From: an uncultured Mycoplasmatota bacterium
Lineage (GTDB): Bacteria; Bacillota_I; Bacilli_A; RF39; UBA660
Direction of reading: 5' to 3'
Assembly: GCA_900554315.1 (NCBI GenBank)
Contig: USGP01000016.1
Location: forward strand, 1 to 27,398
DNA length: 27,398 nt
Part shown: piece by piece, positions 15,315 through 22,874 of the stretch
Layout: each line of letters starts with the position of its first letter
Position numbering within the stretch: position 1 is the stretch's first letter
Notes under the pieces: generated by a model
Told to the model about the DNA's origin: nothing
Databases searched by the model: none
What the model saw: only the letters and a program-made list of their open reading frames with translations
Made by a program: the position numbers and the translations under genes

Positions 15315-16169
15315 ATGTATATTATATTGGGACATGAAAATCCGGATGTTGATAGTATTGTCAGTGGTGTTTTATTAGAACATTATCTCACTAGACAAGG
15401 AAAGTCTGCTAAGTTTATAATCCCTGATAGTGAGTTAGATGCTGAAAGTGCTTCTATTTGTTTATCTTTTGGTCTTGATCCTAGAGAGTATCAGCAGGAA
15501 GCACCTAAACAAAAAGAACAATATATTTTAGTGGATCATCATGAAAGAAATGTTTTTGGTGAGATAGTTGGAGTTATTGATCATCATCCTACTATGCAGA
15601 CTTATTCATATTCTTTTTATCAAAATGAAAACGCTAGTTCTACAGCTTGTTTGTTGGTGAAGAAAAATGAAGAACATTATACCAAAGATGAGATTGAATT
15701 AGCTATTCTTGCTACTATGGTTGATACGATTTCTTTTCATTCTAGTAAAACATATAATGAGGATATTGACTGGGTACATGCTATGTGTGATAAATATGGG
15801 TTTGATTTTTCTAAACTGTATCAAGCAGGACTTTCTCTTACGGATGTTTCTTCTCCTAAGACTTTTTTAACTCACGGATTGAAACACTATGAGTTTGGTG
15901 AATATAAAGTAGCTTCTTCTTATGTTTCTCTTTCTAGTATAGCTGAAAAAGAAGGAGATATTATCTTGGGTGCTTCTTACATTCAAGAGTATATGAAAGA
16001 AAAAGATTTAGATGAGTTTATTATGATTGCTTATGATATGAGTCATTTTACCTCTACTACCTTTACCTATTATCCCAAAAATATTGTGATACAGAATTAT
16101 GATCATATCGTATCTCGTGGAAGAGATGTTATTCCAAAGATAGAAGAAAAAATATTATCTAAAAGATAG
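15315..16169 (+). CDS. DHH/DHHA2 phosphohydrolase, family II pyrophosphatase-like
   Basis: A 284-residue cytosolic protein resembling manganese-dependent family II inorganic pyrophosphatase (PpaC). Metal ligands are visible: H7, D11 and D13 in 'GHENPDVDS', D74 in 'VDHHERN', and the 'IDHH' motif at 88-91. A further Asp lies in the 'ATMVDTISFHSS' region. The C-terminal DHHA2 half ends with 'SRGRDVIP', in the position where true pyrophosphatases have 'SRKKQ'. The substrate-binding Lys is therefore altered, and the VDHNE motif reads VDHHE. It may be a pyrophosphatase or a related phosphoesterase. Its length is slightly below the usual 309. GGTGAT precedes the ATG. Confidence 0.8.
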   Translation: MYIILGHENPDVDSIVSGVLLEHYLTRQGKSAKFIIPDSELDAESASICLSFGLDPREYQQEAPKQKEQYILVDHHERNVFGEIVGVIDHHPTMQTYSYSFYQNENASSTACLLVKKNEEHYTKDEIELAILATMVDTISFHSSKTYNEDIDWVHAMCDKYGFDFSKLYQAGLSLTDVSSPKTFLTHGLKHYEFGEYKVASSYVSLSSIAEKEGDIILGASYIQEYMKEKDLDEFIMIAYDMSHFTSTTFTYYPKNIVIQNYDHIVSRGRDVIPKIEEKILSKR

Positions 16170-16196
16170 AAAGTTCGTATTTTCTATCTTTTTTTT
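16161..16196 (+). terminator. Terminator of the DHH-family gene
   Basis: GATAGAAA-loop-TTTCTATC followed by eight T. It starts inside the last codons. Confidence 0.8.
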
Positions 16197-16209
16197 CATA
16201 TGTTTTAGT

Positions 16210-16959
16210 ATGAACTCTATTATCGTTAGTTTTTTAATTACTACTTTTGCGGGATTATCTACTTTGTTTGGAATTATTCCCATTTATTTAAAAAAGTTTT
16301 CAGAGGAAAAGATATTACCTTGTTCTTTTTTATTTGCTAGTGGAGTTATGCTTACTATATCCTTTTTATCGTTAATTCCAGAAGCTATTTCTTTATTTTG
16401 CGAGAGTAAAGGTTTATTCCCTTCTATTTTATTTGCTCTTATTTTTGTGGTTGTTGGAATCGTACTATCTATTTTTATTTCTAAAAAAATAGATGAAAAG
16501 ATTTCATCTAATTTTTTGTATCGTCTTGGTATTGTTTCTGTTATTGCATTAATTTTTCATAATATTCCGGAAGGTATTATGACGTTTTTATCTAGTAGTC
16601 ATGATTTGTCCTTGGGAGTGATGTTATCTTTTGGTATTGCTCTTCATAATATTCCAGAAGGTATTAGTGTGGCAGTACCGATTTATTATGCTACCAAAAG
16701 TCGTAAGAAATCTTTTTTCTATACTTTTATTTCTGGTTTTTCAGAATTATTTGGAGCTATTCTTGCGTATCTTTTTTTATCTCCTATCATTACGTCATTT
16801 CTTTTAGGTATAGTATTAGCAATAGCTGCTGGTATTATGATTTATCTTTCTATTTATGAACTATTACCTACTGCACTATCTTATTCGTTAGAATTATGCT
16901 ATCTTTTCTTTTTTGTTTTTGGTATTGTGATTATGTGTAATTGCATATTTTTATTTTAA
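16210..16959 (+). CDS. ZIP-family metal transporter
   Basis: A 249-residue membrane protein with about eight helices. It imports divalent metals such as zinc, iron or manganese. The ZIP signature 'HNIPEG' occurs twice, at 117-122 (helix IV) and 146-151 (helix V); these form the binuclear metal site. 'SGVMLTISFLSLIPEA' (44-59) is the typical second helix. The histidine-rich cytoplasmic loop of many ZIPs is lacking. No convincing ribosome site precedes the ATG, which lies 13 bases after the upstream terminator, so translation may be weak or depend on read-through. It converges on the DUF2752 gene with a nine-base overlap and no terminator. Confidence 0.92.
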   Translation: MNSIIVSFLITTFAGLSTLFGIIPIYLKKFSEEKILPCSFLFASGVMLTISFLSLIPEAISLFCESKGLFPSILFALIFVVVGIVLSIFISKKIDEKISSNFLYRLGIVSVIALIFHNIPEGIMTFLSSSHDLSLGVMLSFGIALHNIPEGISVAVPIYYATKSRKKSFFYTFISGFSELFGAILAYLFLSPIITSFLLGIVLAIAAGIMIYLSIYELLPTALSYSLELCYLFFFVFGIVIMCNCIFLF

Positions 16960-17334
16960 TATGGTTGGTGCTAGGTAGTCAAAAAATGGTATATTTCGTA
17001 GAATGCCATACGCAATAAAGGTGATAATTATTATTGTCCATACTTTGTTTGATATTTTATTATATAATGGTTCTTTTTTTGTTATTAAGGCATTTAAAAA
17101 GAAAATTATAAATATTGGTAAGGTTATAAATAATAGTGGATTATAGCGAAAAGCTTGATAAAAATCTAGTTGGATGATTGATAATAGCATTCTAGTAATT
17201 CCACATCCTGGACAGTATAGTTCAGTTATTGCTTTTATAGGACAATGAATATAGATATGGAAATAATTTCCTAGGAGTAAATATGCAATTAATGAGATTA
17301 ATAGAATGATTGTAATAGTTATTTTTTTCTTCAT
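16951..17334 (-). CDS. DUF2752 membrane protein
   Basis: A 127-residue membrane protein with three or four helices. The family hallmark 'CPGCGITRM' follows 'PIKAITELY' near residues 36-50, with a second cysteine (C-P) 14 residues upstream; DUF2752 proteins carry this C-P-x-C-G-x-T/S-R motif. The function is unknown. I chose ATG 17334. It has no adjacent ribosome site, but its ATG overlaps the TGA of a six-codon ORF (MLVFFL) that does have GGAGG, so it could be translated by coupling. An in-frame ATG at 17367 would overlap the DUF4234 gene. It lies directly downstream of DUF4234. Confidence 0.75.
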   Translation of the reverse strand: MKKKITITIILLISLIAYLLLGNYFHIYIHCPIKAITELYCPGCGITRMLLSIIQLDFYQAFRYNPLLFITLPIFIIFFLNALITKKEPLYNKISNKVWTIIIITFIAYGILRNIPFFDYLAPTILK

Positions 17335-17360
17335 AGAAAGAAAACAAGCATTAAGCTTGT
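17335..17360 (-). terminator. Weak terminator or attenuator hairpin after DUF4234
   Basis: On the minus strand ACAAGC-TTAAT-GCTTGT followed by TTTTCTTTC. The hairpin lies between the GGAGG site and the DUF2752 start, so it could act as an attenuator. Confidence 0.4.
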
Positions 17361-17713
17361 CCTCCATTTTTGGCTCTTGCAATTACATTTAAGCTATTTT
17401 GCATAAGTGCATAGTTGATAATACCTAGTCCTACAAATTGTAATATTAGATATAGAACTGAATTATCTTCTACAGGTACTCCATTATTGTTTTCAGCTGT
17501 TGCAAGTGTTTTTCCCATTTTGTATGCCCAATAAATACCGTAAATACCGCACGTAATTAAGGTAAGTAAGAAAGCAATTCCACCAGATGGTGCTTGTTGA
17601 TCTCCACTTGTTAGTCTAGCGTCGTCTGTTAAAACGATAAACCAATAAATTCCATAGATACCACAAGTAATAATTGTTAGGACAATTGCTAATGGGATAC
17701 TACGTTCTTTCAT
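17351..17713 (-). CDS. DUF4234 membrane protein
   Basis: A 120-residue protein with about three membrane helices. The segment 'ITCGIYGIYW' occurs twice, near residues 15-24 and 53-62, at the end of each of the first two helices. This is the DUF4234 pattern and an internal duplication. The function is unknown. The start is supported by GAGAGGTGATAG. A likely extended -10 (TGCTATCAT, 17736-17744 on the minus strand) precedes it. It overlaps or abuts the DUF2752 gene, so the two are probably co-transcribed; DUF4234 and DUF2752 proteins often occur near each other. Confidence 0.82.
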   Translation of the reverse strand: MKERSIPLAIVLTIITCGIYGIYWFIVLTDDARLTSGDQQAPSGGIAFLLTLITCGIYGIYWAYKMGKTLATAENNNGVPVEDNSVLYLILQFVGLGIINYALMQNSLNVIARAKNGGQA

Positions 17714-17754
17714 TCTATCACCTCTCTATGATTTCATGATAGCATACTCTATAT

Positions 17755-17782
17755 AAAAAAGCTAGAGTTTTTTTACTCTAGC
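17755..17782 (-). terminator. Terminator after the ABC transporter fragment
   Basis: On the minus strand GCTAGAGT-AAAAAA-ACTCTAGC followed by six T. It overlaps the stop codon. Confidence 0.85.
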
Positions 17783-18200
17783 TCGAATGCTCCGGTATAT
17801 AGTTGATAATAAGTCCCCTTTTGTTCTATCAATTGATTGTGATCTCCGCGCTCAATAATTCTACCGTGGTCTAATACCATAATTGCTTTAGAATTTCTTA
17901 CTGTTGATAGTCTATGGGCAATGACTAATACCGTTCTTCCGTCCATTAGTTTATCCATTCCATCTTGTACAATTTTTTCTGTTCTTGTGTCGATTGATGA
18001 TGTTGCTTCATCTAGGATCATAACAGGAGGATTGTTAATGGCACATCTAGCAATAGCAATCAATTGACGTTGTCCTTGTGATAGTTGTGCACCGTTACCG
18101 GTTAACATGGTATCATATCCATTTGGTAATCTTCTAATGAAATTATCAGCATTGGCAAGTTTCGCTGCTTGTATGACTTCATCATCGGTTGCATTACTTT
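17773..18200 (-). pseudogene. ABC exporter ATP-binding domain, C-terminal remnant
   Basis: Only the last third of an ABC exporter (MsbA/LmrA type, ATPase domain after the membrane domain) remains. In frame from about 18200 it reads 'NATDDEVIQAAKLANADNF' and 'LPNGYDTMLTGNG'. The ABC signature 'LSQGQRQ', Walker B 'VMILDEATSSID' and 'VIAHRLSTV' follow, ending in 'YYQLYTGAFELE'. The membrane domain, Walker A and Q-loop are gone. The only ATG in the surviving frame (18108) is internal to the domain. The reading frame is intact and the terminator is preserved, so the deletion looks recent. No partner ABC gene is nearby. Confidence 0.85.
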
Positions 18201-18263
18201 TTCTATTTTTCTTTTTAATTGATTTGAAATTTTTTGAATTAATAAGCCAATACTTTTTTCCAT
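18201..18263 (-). pseudogene. First 21 codons of a probable MarR-family regulator
   Basis: ATG at 18263 has a strong AAGGAGGG ribosome site and encodes 'MEKSIGLLIQKISNQLKRK'. This resembles the first helix of MarR regulators, which often precede ABC exporter pairs. After about 21 codons the sequence switches to the ABC remnant in a different frame, and this frame then stops after some 30 further codons. The promoter and palindrome upstream are intact. The MarR assignment rests on a short stretch and is moderate at best. Confidence 0.5.
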
Positions 18264-18278
18264 AAAACCCTCCTTTAT

Positions 18279-18292
18279 GTTAGGACACTAAC
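18279..18292. promoter_or_regulatory. Palindromic operator candidate of the lost MarR gene
   Basis: GTTAG-N4-CTAAC is a perfect inverted repeat between the -10 box and the ribosome site, a usual place for a MarR autorepression site. Confidence 0.5.
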
Positions 18293-18293
18293 G

Positions 18294-18322
18294 ATTTTAA
18301 TTGCTTGTGTTTTGTTTGTCAA
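18294..18322 (-). promoter_or_regulatory. Strong sigma-A promoter of the truncated unit
   Basis: On the minus strand consensus -35 TTGACA (18317-18322), a 17-base spacer and -10 TAAAAT (18294-18299). Confidence 0.8.
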
Positions 18323-18344
18323 TACTATTTTTTCTTTTTTGTAT

Positions 18345-18371
18345 AAAATAAAAAAGCCTTGTTTGGCTTTT
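18345..18371 (-). terminator. Terminator of the GH13 gene
   Basis: On the minus strand AAAAGCC-loop-GGCTTTT followed by T residues, at the stop codon. Confidence 0.75.
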
Positions 18372-20217
18372 ATTTTTTTATGGCAATTCCTCCATATGGG
18401 GTTAGTATTTTTGGAGTTGATTTTTTTAGTGTATAAATTTTTGGAGAGTCTTGGTATTCTTCTGGAATTTCTATTTTTTCATATTCGTTGGTTCTATTAA
18501 TTAAGAAAAATAATTTTTCATCCTCACTAAGACGTTCATAGGAGAAGTGTCCTGGAGTAATTTCTTTTGTTCTATAGTCAGCTTGTTGCATAAATGGTTC
18601 ATCTTTTCTGATTTTTCCAACTGTTTGAAAAAATTGAAGAAGTTCTTGGTCTTCTCTTCCCCATGGGAATGGTTTTCTGTTGTCTAAGTTGCCTATTCCT
18701 TGTACTCCTGCTTCATCTCCATAAAAAATGGCTAGATTGCCTGGAAAGAAGGTTAAGGTAAAGACATAGGCCATATAGATTGCTTTAGCTTTATCATATT
18801 GTTCTTTTAATTGATAAGAACGGATAAAGTCTGGATCATTGCTGATTAAATCCCATGGCCATTCTCCATTTTCTTGAAAAATATTTTTATCCCATAGATT
18901 GATTCCTCTAGTCATATCGTGTGTGGAAGTAGAGTTCATGGCAGAAAAAAGTGTTCCATCTGGATATTCATACATCATCTCTTTTATTTTGTTATCTAAT
19001 TCTTCTGGATTTCCATCTCTAAAATATTTAATTAGTGAACTCATAAAGTTATAGCTCATGATGGTGTCCATTCCTTTTCCGCTTGATAGAAAGCCTCTGT
19101 TTTTTCTCATAGGACTTTCCCATACTTCTCCAATGATGAGACTATCTTTTTTATTTCGTCTTACGGCTTTTCTTATTTCTTCTATGAATTCGTCACTTAA
19201 TTCATCTGCAACATCTAGTCGAAGTCCATCGATTCCTAAATTAAACCATTGATCAATAATTCCACCTGGACCAGTGATATAATTTCTCCATGCTTGTCCA
19301 TTACTGTTACATTTTGGTAAGTTTTTTTGATCCCACCAATATTTGAATTTTGGATTTCCATCTTTTAGTTCATAATCATAATATGGCAGATATGGAGAGT
19401 TAGGGCTTTGATAAGCTCCTACTGTATCAAATGAGTTGTATTCGTTAAAGTATTTACTATCGTTTCCAGTATGATTAAATACAGCATCTAGGACAACTTT
19501 CATTCCTTTTTTGTGGGCTTCTTCACAAAGGTTTTTTAAGTCTTCATTTGACCCGGCATAAGGATCTACTTGTTCATAGTCTGCTGCATCATAACGATGG
19601 GTTGATTGGCTGTAGACAACGGGACTTAAATATAAAATATCTACACCTAATTCTTTTAAATAATCAAGCTTATTGGTAATTCCCTGTAAATCTCCACCAA
19701 AAAAGTCATTATTCCATATTCCATCTTTATCTGGGCCCAGTTGAACATTTTCATCCCAGGATTTATGAATCCATCTTCTTGGCATTTCTTTTAACTCCTC
19801 TTCTCTACCTTTAGCAAATCGGTCAACAAAGATATGATACATAATTTTTCCTTTTGCCCAGTCTGGTACATCGAAATTTACACTTAATTTAAAAGCATCC
19901 GATAAGTCAAAATCTGTTCTTACATGTTCTTTTGTAATGTTGTAGATTTGATCATTTCCTTTAAAAGATAAAAAATAGTGATAAAGAGCTTTTGTATTTA
20001 GAGTTATTTCTCCTGTAAACGTTACTTTGTTATCTTGTGTTTTTTGATATGTTAGAGGATATAATATATTTTCATCCCCTTCTCTGATGATAAAATATGG
20101 ATCTTCTAACCAACCATAAGAGTCTGGTATTGTTAGTGATACATTGTAGTCACAACTATCCTCTCTTTTTATTCTTTCTTGTACTTCTACCGTTATATCA
20201 TTTATACTTCTTTTCAT
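18370..20217 (-). CDS. Cytosolic GH13 alpha-glycosidase (neopullulanase-like)
   Basis: A 615-residue enzyme that hydrolyses alpha-glucosidic bonds in maltodextrin-type oligosaccharides. An N-terminal beta-sandwich (about 1-115) precedes the (beta/alpha)8 barrel (about 120-530) and a C-terminal beta domain. Catalytic motifs are complete: 'DAVFNH' at 244-249, 'GLRLDVADE' with nucleophile D335, 'IIGEVWE' with acid/base E364, and 'STSTHD' with D434. No signal peptide is present, so it acts on imported sugars. Motif IV reads THD rather than the usual NHD. The subfamily (neopullulanase, cyclomaltodextrinase or maltogenic amylase) cannot be settled here. An extended -10 lies at 20249-20257. Confidence 0.92.
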   Translation of the reverse strand: MKRSINDITVEVQERIKREDSCDYNVSLTIPDSYGWLEDPYFIIREGDENILYPLTYQKTQDNKVTFTGEITLNTKALYHYFLSFKGNDQIYNITKEHVRTDFDLSDAFKLSVNFDVPDWAKGKIMYHIFVDRFAKGREEELKEMPRRWIHKSWDENVQLGPDKDGIWNNDFFGGDLQGITNKLDYLKELGVDILYLSPVVYSQSTHRYDAADYEQVDPYAGSNEDLKNLCEEAHKKGMKVVLDAVFNHTGNDSKYFNEYNSFDTVGAYQSPNSPYLPYYDYELKDGNPKFKYWWDQKNLPKCNSNGQAWRNYITGPGGIIDQWFNLGIDGLRLDVADELSDEFIEEIRKAVRRNKKDSLIIGEVWESPMRKNRGFLSSGKGMDTIMSYNFMSSLIKYFRDGNPEELDNKIKEMMYEYPDGTLFSAMNSTSTHDMTRGINLWDKNIFQENGEWPWDLISNDPDFIRSYQLKEQYDKAKAIYMAYVFTLTFFPGNLAIFYGDEAGVQGIGNLDNRKPFPWGREDQELLQFFQTVGKIRKDEPFMQQADYRTKEITPGHFSYERLSEDEKLFFLINRTNEYEKIEIPEEYQDSPKIYTLKKSTPKILTPYGGIAIKK

Positions 20218-20248
20218 TTTACTTTACTACCTTCCACCCTATATTTCC

Positions 20249-20257
20249 ATTATAACA
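20249..20257 (-). promoter_or_regulatory. Extended -10 promoter of the GH13 gene
   Basis: On the minus strand TGTTATAAT. The -35 region (TTTGTT) is weak. Confidence 0.5.
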
Positions 20258-20261
20258 CTGT

Positions 20262-20296
20262 AAAAAAAAATAACAAATTAAATTGCTATTTTTTTG
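20262..20296 (-). terminator. Terminator of the RNA methyltransferase gene
   Basis: On the minus strand ATAGCAA-loop-TTGTTAT (one G-T pair), with flanking T run. Confidence 0.6.
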
Positions 20297-21398
20297 TTAA
20301 TAATACAAGATTTTCAACATGATAGGTTCTTGGAAACATATTGTAAGGTCTAATATAGTCGATATTATACTTTTCTTTTAATAGATTTAAGTCTCTGGCT
20401 AGAGTTACTGGATCACAAGAAATATAAATTAGTGTGTTAGGTGTAATTTCTAATAACTTATCTACTACTTTTTTATTTAAGCCATTTCTTGGTGGATCAA
20501 TAATAGCGGTATCGTATTCGTTTGTTATCTCTTTCGTTAAGTCTTCTACTTTTCCTAATTGATAGGTATAGTTTGTTACTTTGTTTAATTCTACATTTTT
20601 TTTGGCGTCTAAAATTGCTTCTTTACAAGATTCAATTCCTAATACTTTATTTACTTCTTCACTGATATAAATGCCAATAGTACCTGTTCCACAATATAAA
20701 TCTAAGACATTTTTACTATGTCTTTCTTTTATGATTTCTTTTACTTCATTATAAAGTTGTTCTGTTACTTTACTATTTACTTGAAAGAATGATTTTTTTG
20801 ATACTTGATATTGTTTTGTTCCAATATAGGATTTTATAGTATTTTTCTCTTGGCTTAAAATTTCTTTTGTTTTATTACCAATTCTTAGTATGATATCTTT
20901 TTCTTTGGATGGAACTAATTTTGTTATTTCATCATTTAATTTTTCTTCTACTAAGTAGCATTTTTCTATAGGAATGATGTTGTTGCTTTTGCTTGCATAT
21001 AAACCAATTTTATTGTTTTTGTTATGTAAGATTATTTTATTTCTATAATGGTATGGTTGGTCATGGACAGTGTCTTGTACTAGGTTTTTATCAATTTTTG
21101 CGAATTTTTCCATAATTTCTTCTACTTTTTTCTTTTTAAAATGGTTTTCTTTTTCAAATGATAAGTGTTCTAGATTACAGCCTCCACAGATTTGATAATA
21201 TGGACATGGTGGTGTTACTCTATCTTTACTTTCTTGTATTATTTTTTTTGTTGTTGCTAAAAAATATTTTTTTGTTTCTTTTTCTATATTTATTTCTACA
21301 ATTTCACCTGGAAGAGCATTTTCTACAAAACAAATTTTATCATTAATTTTGGTAATGCCTCTTCCATAATGGTCTAGTTTTTCTATTGTTGTTTGCAA
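20286..21398 (-). CDS. rlmD: RlmD/TrmA-type uracil-5-methyltransferase
   Basis: It transfers a methyl group from S-adenosylmethionine to a uracil of 23S rRNA (or tRNA). The 370-residue protein starts with a TRAM-like domain (about 1-55). Four iron-sulfur ligands follow: C65, C71, C74 ('CGGC') and C147. The SAM-binding motif is 'VLDLYCGTGTIGI' (231-243), 'DPPRNGL' is at 301-307, the catalytic Cys328 is in 'YISCDP', and the general base Glu is in 'HVENLVLL' (about 362). It is shorter than the usual 430-460. In Firmicutes such enzymes may act as RlmCD on two sites. The start is TTG at 21398, with GAGGTGA upstream. Confidence 0.92.
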   Translation of the reverse strand: MQTTIEKLDHYGRGITKINDKICFVENALPGEIVEINIEKETKKYFLATTKKIIQESKDRVTPPCPYYQICGGCNLEHLSFEKENHFKKKKVEEIMEKFAKIDKNLVQDTVHDQPYHYRNKIILHNKNNKIGLYASKSNNIIPIEKCYLVEEKLNDEITKLVPSKEKDIILRIGNKTKEILSQEKNTIKSYIGTKQYQVSKKSFFQVNSKVTEQLYNEVKEIIKERHSKNVLDLYCGTGTIGIYISEEVNKVLGIESCKEAILDAKKNVELNKVTNYTYQLGKVEDLTKEITNEYDTAIIDPPRNGLNKKVVDKLLEITPNTLIYISCDPVTLARDLNLLKEKYNIDYIRPYNMFPRTYHVENLVLLTKK

Positions 21399-21416
21399 GA
21401 TATCACCTCTTTTTTT

Positions 21417-21425
21417 ATTATATCA
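21417..21425 (-). promoter_or_regulatory. Extended -10 promoter of the RNA methyltransferase gene
   Basis: On the minus strand TGATATAAT, about 19 bases before the TTG start. Confidence 0.55.
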
Positions 21426-21433
21426 TAAATTTT

Positions 21434-21462
21434 ACATAGATTCTTTTTAAAAAAGCATACTA
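21434..21462 (+). promoter_or_regulatory. Sigma-G-like promoter of the germination operon
   Basis: ACATA (21434-21438), a 17-base spacer and CATACTA (21456-21462). The -10 is a perfect match to the sigma-G consensus CATWMTA, and the -35 differs from GMATR mainly at the first base. The start of transcription would fall close to the ribosome site, which weakens the call. Confidence 0.45.
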
Positions 21463-21476
21463 TTAGTGGTGATTAC

Positions 21477-22874
21477 ATGTTTTTAATTTCTAGGGTTAAA
21501 AAGGCTATTTCTGTTTCTAACGATTATAAGATAAAAGAATTACTTGTCGATAAGAAGAAAGTTTATTTGATATTTAATGAGGTGTTATGTAGTACTAGTA
21601 TGATTAATGATTTTATTCTAGATGATTTACTTTCTTTATCTAGAAAAGAATTAAAAAATATTCCTAGTGCATTACCGGATGCCAATATTATACCAATTGA
21701 AGAAAAGGATATTTTTTCTTTTGTTAATCAAGGGTTTGCTGTTGTTGTTACTGATCAGTTGTATGCAATTGAAGTAAGGGCTATTTTAGATCGTGGTGTT
21801 ACTACAGTACAAAGTGAACTTTCTTTAACGGGACCTAAAGATAGTTTTAGTGAAAATTTTAATACTAATTTAGGTCTTATTCGTAGGAGAATTAAGACAA
21901 CAAAATTAGAATCTATTGATATGGAAATTGGCAGATATACAAAAACTAGGGTTGCAGTATTATCTATTCAAGGTATTGTAAAAGATGGTTTAACAGAGAA
22001 AATTGTTTCACAGTTAAAAAAGATATCTATCGATGGAATTATGGATTCTAGTTATTTAAAAAGTTATTTGGAAGGAAGTCATACTTTATTTCCTAGTGTT
22101 ATGATGAGTGAAAGACCAGATAGAGCTTCGCAAGCATTATTAGAAGGTAAAGTTGTTATTATTACGGACTTAAGTCCTTATGCATTAATTTTACCTAGTT
22201 TCTTTTTTGATTATTTTCATACTGTAGATGATTATTATCAGAAAAATTTAAATACTTCTTTTATTCGTATTATTCGTGTTATTGCTTTTTTAGTGGCTAT
22301 TTTTTTACCAGCTATTTACATTGCTGTTACGACTAGAAATTATGATTTAGTTCCCTATCGGCTATTATTGATACTGAAGGCTGGAAGAACTTTTGTTCCT
22401 TTTCCTGCCTATATTGAGGCTTTATTTATGATTATTGCTTTTGAAATATTAAAAGAGTCTGATATTCGTATGTCTGCTACTACTGGTAGTGCGGTTTCTA
22501 TTTTAGGCGGACTTATTTTAGGTGATGCTGCTGTTAGTGCTGGGATTGTTTCTCCTATTATGATTATTATTATCGCTATTTCTTCTATAGCAGCCTTAAT
22601 TTTTCCTTCTAATGAACTTGTGAATGCTATTCGCTTTTATAAAATTAGTATTTTACTTCTCTCTGCCTTTTTTGGTATTTATGGTGTTTTGGTTGGTGCC
22701 TTTTTCTTGTTTTATAAATTACTTTCTATGAAGAGTTTTGGTTTTTCTTATTTATCTCCTATTATTCCCTTTGATAAATATGAATGGAGAGATTCTATTA
22801 TTCGTAAAGAAGGTAAAATTAAGAGAAGAAATTCTTATTTAACAAAAAATGTTATTAGGGGGAGAAATCTATGA
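21477..22874 (+). CDS. GerA-family spore germination protein (A subunit)
   Basis: The A subunit of a germinant receptor (GerAA) or the related SpoVAF, in the spore inner membrane. The 465-residue protein has a soluble N-terminal half with 'GPKDSFSENFNTNLGLIRRR' (about 118-137) and 'MMSERPDRASQALLEGKV' (about 208-225). A C-terminal half follows with about five membrane helices, with 'LILKAGRTFVPFPAYIEAL' and 'FPSNELVNAIRFYK'. All are hallmark blocks. The length is standard. The stop overlaps the ATG of the next gene (ATGA), giving a coupled operon. GerAA and SpoVAF cannot be separated with certainty; the GerC-like partner favours the receptor. Confidence 0.93.
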   Translation: MFLISRVKKAISVSNDYKIKELLVDKKKVYLIFNEVLCSTSMINDFILDDLLSLSRKELKNIPSALPDANIIPIEEKDIFSFVNQGFAVVVTDQLYAIEVRAILDRGVTTVQSELSLTGPKDSFSENFNTNLGLIRRRIKTTKLESIDMEIGRYTKTRVAVLSIQGIVKDGLTEKIVSQLKKISIDGIMDSSYLKSYLEGSHTLFPSVMMSERPDRASQALLEGKVVIITDLSPYALILPSFFFDYFHTVDDYYQKNLNTSFIRIIRVIAFLVAIFLPAIYIAVTTRNYDLVPYRLLLILKAGRTFVPFPAYIEALFMIIAFEILKESDIRMSATTGSAVSILGGLILGDAAVSAGIVSPIMIIIIAISSIAALIFPSNELVNAIRFYKISILLLSAFFGIYGVLVGAFFLFYKLLSMKSFGFSYLSPIIPFDKYEWRDSIIRKEGKIKRRNSYLTKNVIRGRNL

